Positions 8,901 to 17,604 of a stretch of DNA of 64,000 nt are shown piece by piece. The stretch comes from Lachnospiraceae bacterium (lineage in GTDB: Bacteria > Bacillota > Clostridia > Lachnospirales > Lachnospiraceae), in contig JAAUZD010000015.1 in assembly GCA_014804785.1 (NCBI GenBank), positions 126,945 to 190,944 on the forward strand, given 5' to 3'. Below the pieces are notes generated by a model. That model did no database searches and was not told the DNA's origin. It saw only the letters and a list, made by a program, of their open reading frames with translations. The position numbers and the translations under genes are program-made. The stretch's first letter is position 1; each line of letters opens with the position of its first letter.

Positions 8901-10388
8901 AATCTCCTCCCCGGCATAATAAACATTTGATGCAAGAAAGGATGTGTCTGTAAGATAAACCATGGCATTGGCAAGAAAAACTGGAAATTCCGCTCTTAAC
9001 GGGAAATCTGACTCCCTTAAATCAAATCCCACAACAACCTCTTTTATGCCATCTTGTTCTCTATAATAGCCCGCACATTTCCCATTGTATTCCAAAAAGC
9101 TCTCCGCTCCTTCCGGAAGCGCAAAGAGATAGGCAGTATTCACCCCTATGGTAAATCCGGACAGACCGGCAGTCAGATCGCAGTCCTTCATATCCAATAC
9201 GACATTTCTCAGCGTCTGGATACTCTCTTTCCCGGCATCACCAAAAAGCAGCCGGTTCTTTCCCCTCGCTCCGGGAGTCTGACCCGCATCATAAATCACC
9301 ACATTATAGTCATCAATGGCGTCTGTATCAGATTTGGCAATGCTCTCACCTGTAACGGCAAGATATGCCTTTTCAATAAAAGTGTTTCCCTCCCCTACAA
9401 GCAGTCCATTCACTTGGTTTTTCTGACTCTTTACCGCTTCCGAAACATTATCCTCTTTCAGGCTGTCTCTTGCGCCTCCGTCAAAAGTAATCCCGTCAAT
9501 ACAGGACTTTAAAGTCTGCCCTTGCCAGTCTATCTGTTCAAACAAACAAAATGTGCTCTCCGAAGGTGCAAGATGCATCTGCTCCAGTGAAATGAGCTTC
9601 TCCTCTTCGTTATACAGACTGACGTCAAAGGTAACTTTGCTGTCACTGTAATTGACCATGCTCACCATCACATCATAAGATCCATCCTCCCGTTCGGTGA
9701 ATACAGTATATTCATTTGCCACATTAGAAGAAACCTCACCAACCACACGAAGTTCCTTCTCTGCGCTGCTGTGCAGTTCTTCAAACTCCGATGCGCCTCC
9801 GCCATCCGTATAGACGATCAGATCTGCCGCATTTTCCGCATCGTCACCCATAAGCGTATCTAAAATCCCCTGCGCGCTTATAAGATCTCCACCGCTGTCA
9901 CTGCATTTGATATCCTGCATCGTCCGAATCAAAGAATCTGCGTCTGCCATGTCCACTGCCAGAATCTTCGTCCCCAGAGCATCCTCCGTTACGATGGAAA
10001 AACGAGTGTTCTCTGCTGTCCTTACATAATCGCATGCCTGCGCCACAGCCTCCTCCAGACGGGTCTTTCCTGAACCTGTCACATGCTGCATGCTTCCGCT
10101 GGTATCAAAAAGCAGTATCTTTCTTCCGCCGCTTTGCCCCTCTATCCTGATAAAAGGCGACATCAGCGCAACCACCAGCAATGCGATAATCAAAATCTGC
10201 AGATACATAAGAATATTGTGCACGAACTTCTCAAAAAAAGTTTTTGACTGCTCATTCCTCAGCAGTTTCTGCCAGAGAAGATTGGAAGATATCAGCTGGT
10301 CCTCTCCCCTAGGCTTTAGCAGATATAAAATTATAATAACAGGAACCGCTGCCAGAAAAAACAGCGGCCATAAGCTCTCAAATATCAT
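5961..10388 (-). CDS. Giant BatA-like membrane protein with three VWA-type domains
   Basis: 1475 residues. The N terminus (about 1-80) is a BatA-type double-membrane-helix region (FLAAVPVIIILYLLKPRG). Three von Willebrand A-like segments follow: one starting ILLFDTSGSM (near residue 86), one starting TVFVVDLSDSN (near 625) and one starting MVMVIDHSGSM (near 950). Each has the DxSxS metal-ion-dependent adhesion signature, and the later ones have TDG loops (VVLTDGKE, VLLTDGMG). Membrane helices lie near 565-585, 600-620 and 1400-1420, and the C terminus is Lys-rich and cytoplasmic-looking. It probably scaffolds protein complexes at the membrane for the co-encoded MoxR ATPase (inference from MoxR-DUF58-VWA systems). 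It is the last gene of the operon and overlaps the DUF58 stop by 11 bases. Confidence 0.85.
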   Translation of the reverse strand: MIFESLWPLFFLAAVPVIIILYLLKPRGEDQLISSNLLWQKLLRNEQSKTFFEKFVHNILMYLQILIIALLVVALMSPFIRIEGQSGGRKILLFDTSGSMQHVTGSGKTRLEEAVAQACDYVRTAENTRFSIVTEDALGTKILAVDMADADSLIRTMQDIKCSDSGGDLISAQGILDTLMGDDAENAADLIVYTDGGGASEFEELHSSAEKELRVVGEVSSNVANEYTVFTEREDGSYDVMVSMVNYSDSKVTFDVSLYNEEEKLISLEQMHLAPSESTFCLFEQIDWQGQTLKSCIDGITFDGGARDSLKEDNVSEAVKSQKNQVNGLLVGEGNTFIEKAYLAVTGESIAKSDTDAIDDYNVVIYDAGQTPGARGKNRLLFGDAGKESIQTLRNVVLDMKDCDLTAGLSGFTIGVNTAYLFALPEGAESFLEYNGKCAGYYREQDGIKEVVVGFDLRESDFPLRAEFPVFLANAMVYLTDTSFLASNVYYAGEEITLQPWAEPDELLFDSRPGKAGLYQVGNGEHQETYVVRFQTATESDGRAIADSVGNTENIKLQKVKQTVRNLFLLLALMFLIVEWIVYVRQMRYRGKFYLFVRGAVALCVALALLGIQVHLGSSRIATVFVVDLSDSNEEHLEECEKYLQSVITKMPAGNVYGIVTFGKNALVEQFLTEESYYGGLMTLPEKTATNFEEAISKALTLIPGDYSGRLVVLTDGKETRGDIAHMGQALLASRVEFLTLLYEDEETPDAYIENVSLPSYLHPGDKYTITVQVESNYDTDAVITLYNGSAMTASNSVHLNRGSNRYVFSAQVDADADSGAMENLMVQVQATGDTCPENDSFSAYSVVEASPKVLLISGRGADVSEFDSVLQATGCDYHVVSALNAPDDLNDMLAYKSIILADVYIDDLADGFLENLDTYVKDYGCGFICCGGEDSFALGGYKDTVLERVLPVDMQPRNMNEIPSMAMVMVIDHSGSMIDISTDSGISELDIAIKAATVAVDNLRDSDYVGVLTFDDQYDWQVELRAADDKTAIKDEIKQISEGGGTTIKPALLEACEVISESDASIKHVVLLTDGMGETDNFQDVINAYTAEGITLSTVAVGSDSDMHLLEKLADRCGGRYYYSDLSSDIPRIFAREVFLGSDSYIQNGVFSLKVQKSHELTNHLFASGWPVLYGYIAATPKTASIPVIVSEGKENPILTVWQYGLGRTAAWNSDVTGEWSGAFAGEDDYVQMWKRIVDYTTGNADMGEDRVDVMTVGEQTEITYQTDDYEGSTEILVTIVDPKGEHTEEKLHAVAPGKYTAELSTPQTGLYYFNIRRSEDGEIQSYLTTAAAVQFSDEYKFDASTDSYLKFVEQYGKIITEQEPVFIQLSTGARESYSLTNWLLFLAICLFVADVAMRRFQLAPKRFRGRSKKREKTVENALQDTSNEGMSEKASSKNLEKKKRETGKSKKAERLEQTLDTSQLLKKKDDRKI

Positions 10389-11259
10389 ATAACATCCTTA
10401 AATCCTGAAAAATCAGTTGATAAATGTCCGTATTAGTACTACATACCGCATAAAATGCCCCCGCCTTCACGCATTCCCGACGCATCCGGTCTAAAAATTC
10501 CTGCAATGTCCTCTCATATGTCCGTATACTTCCGGCATCCAATGTAAGACGCAGGGCGCTTTGATCCTCCATATCAATCAAATTCCGTGTGCCCGTCAGT
10601 TCTACGGAAAGTTCCTCCCCTGCCAGTACATGAAGAAATACCGGTCTTTGCTTTCTGTAATTCAGAAAGCGCAACAGCTTTTCCGCGGTCTCCTGTTCCT
10701 CATCCAGAAAAGTCTCCTGTAAAAAATCACTGATAAGAATGGTCACGCCTGGTCCTTTCGCAGGAAGTTCCTTAACAGCTTTTTCAATATCCACCGTTCC
10801 ATCGAAGGGACACTGACCTAACCAGTCTGCAAGCCGGGGTAGAGCTCTCTTCCCTCCCGCTGCCACAAAAGGCAGATCCATCCTGCCCATGTCATAGAGC
10901 ATGACACGGTCCATGTCATTTAATCCCATATAAGAAAAAGCCGCTGCCAACATACAAGCAAGTTCACTCTTTTTCTTTACCCCATAATCCATGGATGCGC
11001 TGGTATCGAGCAGAATAGAGACGACTGCCTCCTTTTCCTCCATATATTCCTTCACATAAAGTCTGTCCAGGCGCCCATAGGCATTCCAGTCAATGCGGCG
11101 TATATCGTCTCCCGGCATATACTCCCGGAAATCCGAAAATTCCATAGAAGAGCCTTTCTGTATAGATTTGCGGTTTCCAATCAGATTCATGGAGGTTCTA
11201 TGTCCCATGGTCAGCCTAAGCCTTGATAACCTGTCAAAAAAAGCAGCGTCCAACATCAT
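10378..11259 (-). CDS. DUF58 domain protein (VWA-like partner of MoxR)
   Basis: 293 residues. The N-terminal RLRLTMGHRTSMNLIG and the DUF58 hallmark FSDFREYMPGDDIRRIDWN (about 42-60) are followed by a VWA-like fold with ILLDTSASMDYG (about 83-94). DUF58 proteins are encoded next to MoxR ATPases and are taken to link the ATPase to its substrates. Two adjacent ATGs could start it; the first is used. It lies 16 bases after the MoxR stop and overlaps the giant VWA gene, so all three are co-translated. Confidence 0.9.
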   Translation of the reverse strand: MMLDAAFFDRLSRLRLTMGHRTSMNLIGNRKSIQKGSSMEFSDFREYMPGDDIRRIDWNAYGRLDRLYVKEYMEEKEAVVSILLDTSASMDYGVKKKSELACMLAAAFSYMGLNDMDRVMLYDMGRMDLPFVAAGGKRALPRLADWLGQCPFDGTVDIEKAVKELPAKGPGVTILISDFLQETFLDEEQETAEKLLRFLNYRKQRPVFLHVLAGEELSVELTGTRNLIDMEDQSALRLTLDAGSIRTYERTLQEFLDRMRRECVKAGAFYAVCSTNTDIYQLIFQDLRMLYDI

Positions 11260-11275
11260 AATTACCCATTAACTC

Positions 11276-12256
11276 CTATCTGCCTGCCAAAGCCGTTTTT
11301 GCATCCAGAATTTTTTTGATGATATCATCCTCGGTAATTCCCTCACTGATAGCATCAAAAGCTGGAATGATTCGATGCCTTAAAACAGGATACGCAGCCT
11401 CCTTCACATCCTGAAAAGAAACATTAAAGCGACCTTCCAGAAATGCTTTCGCCCTGGCGGCGCGGATCAATGCCTGTGCCGCTCTGGGACTTGCTCCTTC
11501 TCTGATATAAGGATTGGGAACGTGAGTCTCCATGACGATCTCCAGCAGATAATCCATCACCGCATCAGCAATCGGGATTTGATTTACCAAGGTTCTTGCC
11601 GCCAGAAGCCCCTCACCATCCATCTGTTTTTCAATGACGGGCTCCTTGCTTCCTTCCGTGAGCGCTACGATTCCCTTCAGTTCCTCTCTGGTTGGAAACG
11701 GAACCAACAACTTGAACATAAAACGGTCCAACTGAGCTTCCGGTAAAGGATAGGTTCCCTCGTTTTCAATGGGATTCTGCGTCGCCAACACAAAAAAAGG
11801 CGCTTCCAGCACATGGCTGACATTCCCAACTGTCACAGTATGCTCCTGCATTGCCTCCAACAGCGCCGACTGCGTTTTGGGTGTGGCACGGTTGATTTCA
11901 TCTGCCAAAATCAGATTTGCAAAAACCGGTCCCCTCTCAAAGGAGAAGTAACTGCCCTGTTCGTTCTTAATAATGATGTTCGTACCAGTCACATCACTGG
12001 GCATCAGGTCTGGGGTGAACTGGATTCTTTTAAAAGACAAATCAAAAACTTTGCCAATAGTACTGACCAGCCTGGTCTTTCCAAGTCCCGGCATACCCTC
12101 TAAAAGCACATTGCCTCCTGTAAGCATCGCCAGCATAACCTGCCTGATGATTTCACCCTGTCCGATGATTCCCTTTTGTATCTCTCTTTCACATGCAGCC
12201 ATCCGCTGTGCCATATATACCGGGTCCTGAAATCTGCTCCTGTCTAACTCATCCAT
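11276..12256 (-). CDS. MoxR-family AAA+ ATPase
   Basis: 326 residues. Walker A EGMPGLGKT (54-62), Walker B LILADEINRA with the MoxR-typical TPKTQSALLEAMQE, sensor 1 VLATQNP and a C-terminal lid domain. MoxR ATPases act as chaperones that assemble or activate protein complexes, usually with DUF58 and VWA partners; both follow here. The start has GGAGG about eight bases upstream. Confidence 0.95.
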   Translation of the reverse strand: MDELDRSRFQDPVYMAQRMAACEREIQKGIIGQGEIIRQVMLAMLTGGNVLLEGMPGLGKTRLVSTIGKVFDLSFKRIQFTPDLMPSDVTGTNIIIKNEQGSYFSFERGPVFANLILADEINRATPKTQSALLEAMQEHTVTVGNVSHVLEAPFFVLATQNPIENEGTYPLPEAQLDRFMFKLLVPFPTREELKGIVALTEGSKEPVIEKQMDGEGLLAARTLVNQIPIADAVMDYLLEIVMETHVPNPYIREGASPRAAQALIRAARAKAFLEGRFNVSFQDVKEAAYPVLRHRIIPAFDAISEGITEDDIIKKILDAKTALAGR

Positions 12257-12285
12257 ATCCTGTGCCTCCCTATCTATCGATTTCT

Positions 12286-13539
12286 CTAATCATTAAAACT
12301 TGCAAAATATTCCTTTATGACTTCCTCCATGCCGCTGGGATACCGTCCTGCGGCAATCCCCTCATAAGCATTCTGCTCATAACTCCCGATAACTGCTTCA
12401 TAGGATGTATGCGTCCCTTCCCAGTTCAACCCGGTCTGGGCACGAAAATACTGGGAAGTATCATGATTTTCCACATTTCCCGTGAGATTTCCGCTATCTG
12501 CAATGGCATTTGGAACGCTGACATAATCATGAGGCGTACTGCTGCTGCCGGTTCCTCTGCCATTCCCATCCTGCCCATTTTGATCGTTCCCGGCTTGTCC
12601 TCTTTGACCATTCTGACCGTTCCCATCACCGGCGCCGCCCCTTTGTCCCTGCTGACTATCACCGCCTGACTCTCCCTGTCCCGAGTCAGAACCATCTCCC
12701 TTGGCAAGTTCCGTATCACTCATCTCCTTAAGCTTATCTGCCATTTCCTCCAAGGAATCCATTGCAGCAACAGAAACTCCCGCACCATTTTGCAAATCCT
12801 GAATAATTTCGGATAATTGACTGCTCATATTTTCATATTTATAATCCAGCTTCTGGGATGCCGCTGCCAATGCTTCCTCGGAAAACGCCTGCTGATACTC
12901 TGAAAGGGAAGCCTCCAGACTCTCCCTCATCTCATGAAGCTCCTCCTGCTGCTCCTTCGTCAATTTCTCCTTCTCAAGCTTCTCCAATGCTTCCATGATC
13001 TCTTCTATTTCATCCTCTTTCTCCCTCGCCTCTTCCTTAAGACTATGAAGCTCCCCTGCACGATCTTTTGCTGCGGAAGGGAGCAGGGAAAGTCCCGCTA
13101 AGAACACAAGCATCAAAAAAAGCAGGGCAGTCCTTTTAAAAGAGGGCAAAAGGGGAATTCGAATCCTGTCCTTATGCTCCCTAAGCTGTTCCATGGCATC
13201 CTTCCGCTGAATCCCAATCAACGTTCCCTCTTTCCCAAGGTGCTCATAAGCCGTAACGACTCGTTCCTCAAATCCAAAGCTGTCGATCATAAGAGCCGCC
13301 TGCTCCATGGTCGTTTGTTTTATAAACATCACCACGAACACCGACAGTTCCGCCAGAAGCAGTGCCATCATCATATATAGATCAGCATAGTAAAAAGGCA
13401 TAAAAAACGCCGCTGCCTGAAAAAGGATTGCAGCCCCTGCGCCAATACTCAGCGCTGACACTGATTTCTTTAAGAAATCTGCAATATGCATCCTGCGCCG
13501 GCAGGCTCGTATTATTTTTAGAAATTCTCTCTGCTCCAT
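12286..13539 (-). CDS. Membrane-anchored coiled-coil protein with Gly/Gln-rich linker
   Basis: 417 residues from the ATG of MEQREFLKII, chosen because GGGAG lies six bases upstream; earlier in-frame starts lack a ribosome site. Two membrane helices (about 27-75) and a third near 140-158 are followed by a long charged coiled coil (about 165-285), a low-complexity Gly/Gln/Asn/Asp linker (about 292-340) and a short C-terminal segment. The layout resembles DUF4175-type proteins found beside MoxR/VWA genes (family resemblance only). No catalytic motif is visible. It sits between the ABC permease and MoxR, suggesting a structural role in the complex. Confidence 0.65.
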   Translation of the reverse strand: MEQREFLKIIRACRRRMHIADFLKKSVSALSIGAGAAILFQAAAFFMPFYYADLYMMMALLLAELSVFVVMFIKQTTMEQAALMIDSFGFEERVVTAYEHLGKEGTLIGIQRKDAMEQLREHKDRIRIPLLPSFKRTALLFLMLVFLAGLSLLPSAAKDRAGELHSLKEEAREKEDEIEEIMEALEKLEKEKLTKEQQEELHEMRESLEASLSEYQQAFSEEALAAASQKLDYKYENMSSQLSEIIQDLQNGAGVSVAAMDSLEEMADKLKEMSDTELAKGDGSDSGQGESGGDSQQGQRGGAGDGNGQNGQRGQAGNDQNGQDGNGRGTGSSSTPHDYVSVPNAIADSGNLTGNVENHDTSQYFRAQTGLNWEGTHTSYEAVIGSYEQNAYEGIAAGRYPSGMEEVIKEYFASFND

Positions 13540-13566
13540 TCTATCTCCCATACGCAAACCAGCATT

Positions 13567-14466
13567 TTACTTTTTACGTCTCCTGCCTGATGAGGAATGC
13601 ATGGGATTGACTTTCCATGCAGCTGCAAGCATGAACAGGAACGCTAATATGAAAATACATGCTGCCGACGAAAACAGCCATACCTTGCCCTGTGATAAAT
13701 AGTAGGTCAAAAACCCCACTCCATTCCTTGCCATATTGGAACCTTCCACTCCGAAAAGCGATTCGCCTGTCATAAGCTGCATAAAAAACTCCTCATAGAA
13801 TATGATAGGATTGAACAGCAAAAACAACATAGATTCGCCCATCCATCCCCCAGTCGTAAAAAGATATTCTAACAACATAGGAAAGAAGGTCAGTACATAA
13901 ATAACAAAATAGAACACATAAGATAATATAACAGCTGTTATAGACCGGCGGCAGATGGAAGAACAAAGGATTCCAATACTGCCTGAAAGTACCGACAGAA
14001 GGATAATAGTAAGCACAAAATAAAACAAATAACTCCAGCTAAGACCTCCCACCACAAAAGCCAACGCCATAATCGGCATTCCGGCTACCACAAAAAACAA
14101 AATCCGCAGTACCGCAGACCCCACCTTTCCTAGTATAATGGAAAAAGGCGACATACAGGTGGTCAACATAATGTCAAAGGTCTGCCTCTCCCTCTCACCT
14201 GAGATTGCGGAGGCTGTAATGACAGGTACAATCAGCGCGACAATACACACCTGTGCGATTGAAAGCACCGGAAACAGATAAATCAGGCGTCCATACACAT
14301 TACCGTTGCTGTAAAAGCTGCCGCTCACCTGCTGTATGATCGCCAGCGCCAGAAGAAAGACCATTGTCAGCACCGCCTCATAAGCAAACAATCCCCAGCT
14401 TAAACGCATACTGCGGGCTGCTACCTGCAAATCCTTTTTCACAATAGGGTTCCATCTCAATTTCAC
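13567..14466 (-). CDS. ABC-2 type transporter permease
   Basis: 299 residues with six or more hydrophobic segments. The loop ITASAISGERERQTFDIML (near residues 82-100) is the characteristic cytoplasmic coupling motif of ABC-2 permeases of the gliding/copper type. The start codon is GTG and overlaps the stop of the ATPase gene (GTGA), so the two are coupled. Its likely partner is the adjacent ATPase; substrate unknown. Confidence 0.88.
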   Translation of the reverse strand: MKLRWNPIVKKDLQVAARSMRLSWGLFAYEAVLTMVFLLALAIIQQVSGSFYSNGNVYGRLIYLFPVLSIAQVCIVALIVPVITASAISGERERQTFDIMLTTCMSPFSIILGKVGSAVLRILFFVVAGMPIMALAFVVGGLSWSYLFYFVLTIILLSVLSGSIGILCSSICRRSITAVILSYVFYFVIYVLTFFPMLLEYLFTTGGWMGESMLFLLFNPIIFYEEFFMQLMTGESLFGVEGSNMARNGVGFLTYYLSQGKVWLFSSAACIFILAFLFMLAAAWKVNPMHSSSGRRRKK

Positions 14467-15389
14467 TGTGCGTCACCTCCTGTCAACTGCATGAACAATG
14501 CTTCCAGACTGCCTTCCTCTCTGTAAAATCCGGTAAGGACAACCTGATTTTGAATCATAAGTCCAATAAAAGCACTGATTTCCTCATCTGTGCCACTATG
14601 CAAAATAATAATCTCATTTTCCCTGACGGACTCTATCTCAACACCTACCTGCTCCTTTAAGATTCTCACGGCAATCTCCCTGCCCGAAGCAATCTGGATA
14701 TGAATCCTTTTTCCGCCTGATATCTGCTGCATGATATCCTCAATCCTGCCGGCTGTAATCAATTGTCCGCGATTCATGATTCCGATACTGTTACACATCT
14801 CCGAAAGTTCCGAAAGAATATGAGAACTGATAACGATTGTCTTCCCCATGGAGTGAAGGTTTTTCAGTAATTCTTTCATTTCCACCCTGGCTCTCGGATC
14901 AAGACCGGAACTTGGCTCGTCTAAAATCAACAGCCTGGGATTATGCAGCAACGCCCTTGCCACACAGAGACGTTGTTTCATCCCACGGGAAAGCGTGTCC
15001 ACATAAACCTCCTTTTTATCGGAAAGATTGACCAGTTCCAGCAGATCATCTGTCAGCTTGGCAATATCCCGGGAATACATTCCATACATGGATCCATACA
15101 TATCCATATATTCCCGCACCTTCAGATTGTCATATACTCCAAAAAAATCGGGTACATAACCAATCATCCTTTTCATCTCTTTACTTCCCACTGCCGCCGC
15201 AGTACTGCCGATCCTTACCGAACCGCCGCTTGCCCGAAGCAGCCCGCAGACGATCCGTATTGTGGTCGTCTTCCCCGCGCCGTTAGGTCCTACAAATCCA
15301 AACAGATCTCCCTCAGGAATGTGCAGCGTCAAGTGATTAACTGCCGTAAAAGAGCCATAATTTTTTGTCAGATTATTAATATACAGCAT
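14463..15389 (-). CDS. ABC transporter ATP-binding protein
   Basis: 308 residues from MLYINNLTKNYG (AGGGGGT upstream). Walker A GPNGAGKTT near residue 38, signature LSRGMKQRL, Walker B LLILDEPSSGLDPRAR, and a C-terminal regulatory extension of about 80 residues as in ABC-2/CcmA-type ATPases. It forms an exporter with the downstream permease. It is located between the large extracytoplasmic membrane protein and the MoxR module, as in Gld-like ABC/VWA clusters. Confidence 0.93.
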   Translation of the reverse strand: MLYINNLTKNYGSFTAVNHLTLHIPEGDLFGFVGPNGAGKTTTIRIVCGLLRASGGSVRIGSTAAAVGSKEMKRMIGYVPDFFGVYDNLKVREYMDMYGSMYGMYSRDIAKLTDDLLELVNLSDKKEVYVDTLSRGMKQRLCVARALLHNPRLLILDEPSSGLDPRARVEMKELLKNLHSMGKTIVISSHILSELSEMCNSIGIMNRGQLITAGRIEDIMQQISGGKRIHIQIASGREIAVRILKEQVGVEIESVRENEIIILHSGTDEEISAFIGLMIQNQVVLTGFYREEGSLEALFMQLTGGDAQ

Positions 15390-15397
15390 ACTACCCC

Positions 15398-17362
15398 CTA
15401 TTGAATCGCATAGAGACATCCGTAAGACACCTCACTGCAATTATCGTCTACCACCTTATCCCAGTCCTCCGTCACCCCGACAATCACTGTCCTGGTTGTA
15501 TCTGCCCTTGGATACACAAAAGAGATTCCTATGCCCAAAGCAGTCAGGATATCCACATCTTCCGCCATTTCTCCACTCTGAACCTCCGGCAAAAAGCTGA
15601 AGCAGTAGCCCCATATGCCATCATAGTAACCGCCGTCATTATTATATACCATTTCCGCCGCTTCCAGCTTAATATCCGCTCCTGCTGGAAGATATTTGTA
15701 GACAAACACCTCTCCCCCCATGACCACTGCAAAATACTTAAAATCCCGTCCGGTTTCATTGGTAACTGTCCCACTGACACCCAACCGTCCATTATCCTGC
15801 AGTTCACTGTAAATGCTGCCATTTTCCGGTTCCTTGGCAATGCCTGCCTGAAAACAGCTATCTTCAAAACCAGTAGATGGACGAATGCCAAAGAAAAGCC
15901 TGTCTCCTTCCTTCCGAATATGGTAGAAATAGTTTTCATCACTGCTTCTATAATAACTGTCCTCCAAAGGTCCCACATATTCATATCCTTCTGCCAGACG
16001 CAGCTCCCACTCTTTGTGACCGGCATCATAGCAGTGAAGATAAGACTGGGCCTTTTCCCCGCCTGAAAGGTTTTCTATCGTCACAGAATATACATTGGTG
16101 TTCACCACCTCAACCCCTCTTCCTGCCCAATACACCAGAAAGATTCCCACAAGCGTCGTTACAGGCACCGCAATCCAGTAGAAATCCCGTTTCTTTGCAA
16201 AACGCAGAATCAGATACAGAATAGGACCTACAAAGATCACATACAGAATCACGATCACTTTCAATCCTCCGAACCGCAGGCGGTTGCTGCCATTTCCTAA
16301 AAAATTGCAGATACTTGTGAAAACAAACGTACCATTGTAATCATATTGACTCGATCTGTGATGGCTACTTACCTGCTGCAACAGACTTTCCACGAAGCTT
16401 TTCTGTTGCCCATAACCACCAATAGCGTTCAGCTGTGCTGCTTCCGCCAGTGAGTAGGGCAGGATTCCCACAGCGCCATCCCCCCAGGAACACATCAGTA
16501 TAAGGATACCATATCCTTCTTCATATCTGCCGCTCATATCCGTCAATTCTGCCATAGAAAGCTGGGATACATCCACATAATCACTGGAATCGTATGTACC
16601 TTCTCCCGGTTCATAGACTTTGGTGCATCGTATTTCCAGATCATCCAAGCCGCTCAGCACTTCTTCGGCGCAGCTTCCTGTACCAACAATGAGTACTCCT
16701 CCATTATCCCTCCACTGCTTGATATTTTCTAATGCTTTATCCGACAGGACACTGGTGTTATAGCTGTCGATTACCAGAAAATTTAAAGTGTCCAGAGAAC
16801 CCTCCAGCTTGTCCTGATTCAGTTCCATCAGCCTTATGGGGTAAGTCTTACCATCATAGTAAAATTCGCTTCCTCCCATATCCAGGTAGGTCAACGACAA
16901 ATATTCATCACTCAGGATACCCAGGGTCAAAGCGTCCGCTTCTTCCTGCAAAAGTCTTCCAAACTCCTTCCGTGCCACCTCACCTGCATTTTTATCCAAG
17001 AGAGTTACCCGCACCACCGCATCGGTCCGATCTATACTGTCTTTCGGCACCCTGACCACAAATTGTTTCGTACTGCCCTGTGGGAGGGACAACGCTGTAT
17101 CATAAGCGCAGTCATTTGATCCCCCATAGTCCGAAATCATCCTCAGCCGAACTGTTCCTTCCCAGTCCTGCCCCTGATTTTCAACTTTCAGCTGGATCCC
17201 ATAAGCAGACTGATCTGAGGGCAGCATCTCCGCATCAATCAAAAATGTCTGCTCTTTTGCTTTGACCGTCATGTCTGCCCTTCCTATGCATACACCGCAA
17301 AGTAAAATTCCAAAAGCCAAAAGCAGGAAAAAACTTTTGCTTATTCTGATTTTATTTCCCAT
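15398..17362 (-). CDS. Large membrane protein at the head of the ABC/MoxR operon
   Basis: 654 residues from MGNKIRISKS (GGAAAGGAAAT upstream; the longer frame has no ribosome site). An N-terminal signal/anchor helix (about 8-28) is followed by an Ig-like extracytoplasmic region, then a Rossmann-like segment (about 155-300) with LNFLVIDSYNTSVL and WRDNGGVLIVGTGS, typical of DUF4350/ThuA-like folds. Two membrane helices (about 365-385 and 395-415) and a second soluble domain close the protein. I do not recognise a named family. Its first place in the operon points to an extracytoplasmic partner of the ABC transporter, as GldG-type proteins are (inference). Confidence 0.65.
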   Translation of the reverse strand: MGNKIRISKSFFLLLAFGILLCGVCIGRADMTVKAKEQTFLIDAEMLPSDQSAYGIQLKVENQGQDWEGTVRLRMISDYGGSNDCAYDTALSLPQGSTKQFVVRVPKDSIDRTDAVVRVTLLDKNAGEVARKEFGRLLQEEADALTLGILSDEYLSLTYLDMGGSEFYYDGKTYPIRLMELNQDKLEGSLDTLNFLVIDSYNTSVLSDKALENIKQWRDNGGVLIVGTGSCAEEVLSGLDDLEIRCTKVYEPGEGTYDSSDYVDVSQLSMAELTDMSGRYEEGYGILILMCSWGDGAVGILPYSLAEAAQLNAIGGYGQQKSFVESLLQQVSSHHRSSQYDYNGTFVFTSICNFLGNGSNRLRFGGLKVIVILYVIFVGPILYLILRFAKKRDFYWIAVPVTTLVGIFLVYWAGRGVEVVNTNVYSVTIENLSGGEKAQSYLHCYDAGHKEWELRLAEGYEYVGPLEDSYYRSSDENYFYHIRKEGDRLFFGIRPSTGFEDSCFQAGIAKEPENGSIYSELQDNGRLGVSGTVTNETGRDFKYFAVVMGGEVFVYKYLPAGADIKLEAAEMVYNNDGGYYDGIWGYCFSFLPEVQSGEMAEDVDILTALGIGISFVYPRADTTRTVIVGVTEDWDKVVDDNCSEVSYGCLYAIQ

Positions 17363-17486
17363 GTCTATTTCCTTTCCACATTTCTTCCAATATTCTGCCA
17401 TATGCGATGTCCTAAGACTTCCCCCATCTTTATAAGAGAAATCCCTGTGTATAGTTTAAACGACACCTCTTCAGAAAGCAATCCCA

Positions 17487-17574
17487 GATTTTTCTGCAGA
17501 TTCCCTTGCACCTGCATTGTCCGCGAAATCTGCATCATCGTCACATATGGCTATGCGCATGGTATCATCCTCTT
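17487..17574 (-). pseudogene. Scar: response-regulator 5' end joined to the 3' end of a multicopper-oxidase-like frame
   Basis: 17516-17574 matches 5738-5796 at 56 of 59 bases and covers the ribosome site, ATG and first codons of the LytTR regulator. Directly after it on the minus strand, 17487-17510 is identical over 24 bases to 26546-26569, the end of the multicopper oxidase gene. In that frame it would read CKGICRKIWDCF against CKGICRKIRECF in the intact protein. A paralogous regulator and a paralogous oxidase were therefore probably joined by deletion. Nothing else is recognisable in 17363-17604. Confidence 0.7.
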
Positions 17575-17604
17575 TCTTCGCCTATTCCCTTCATATGTTC
17601 TACC

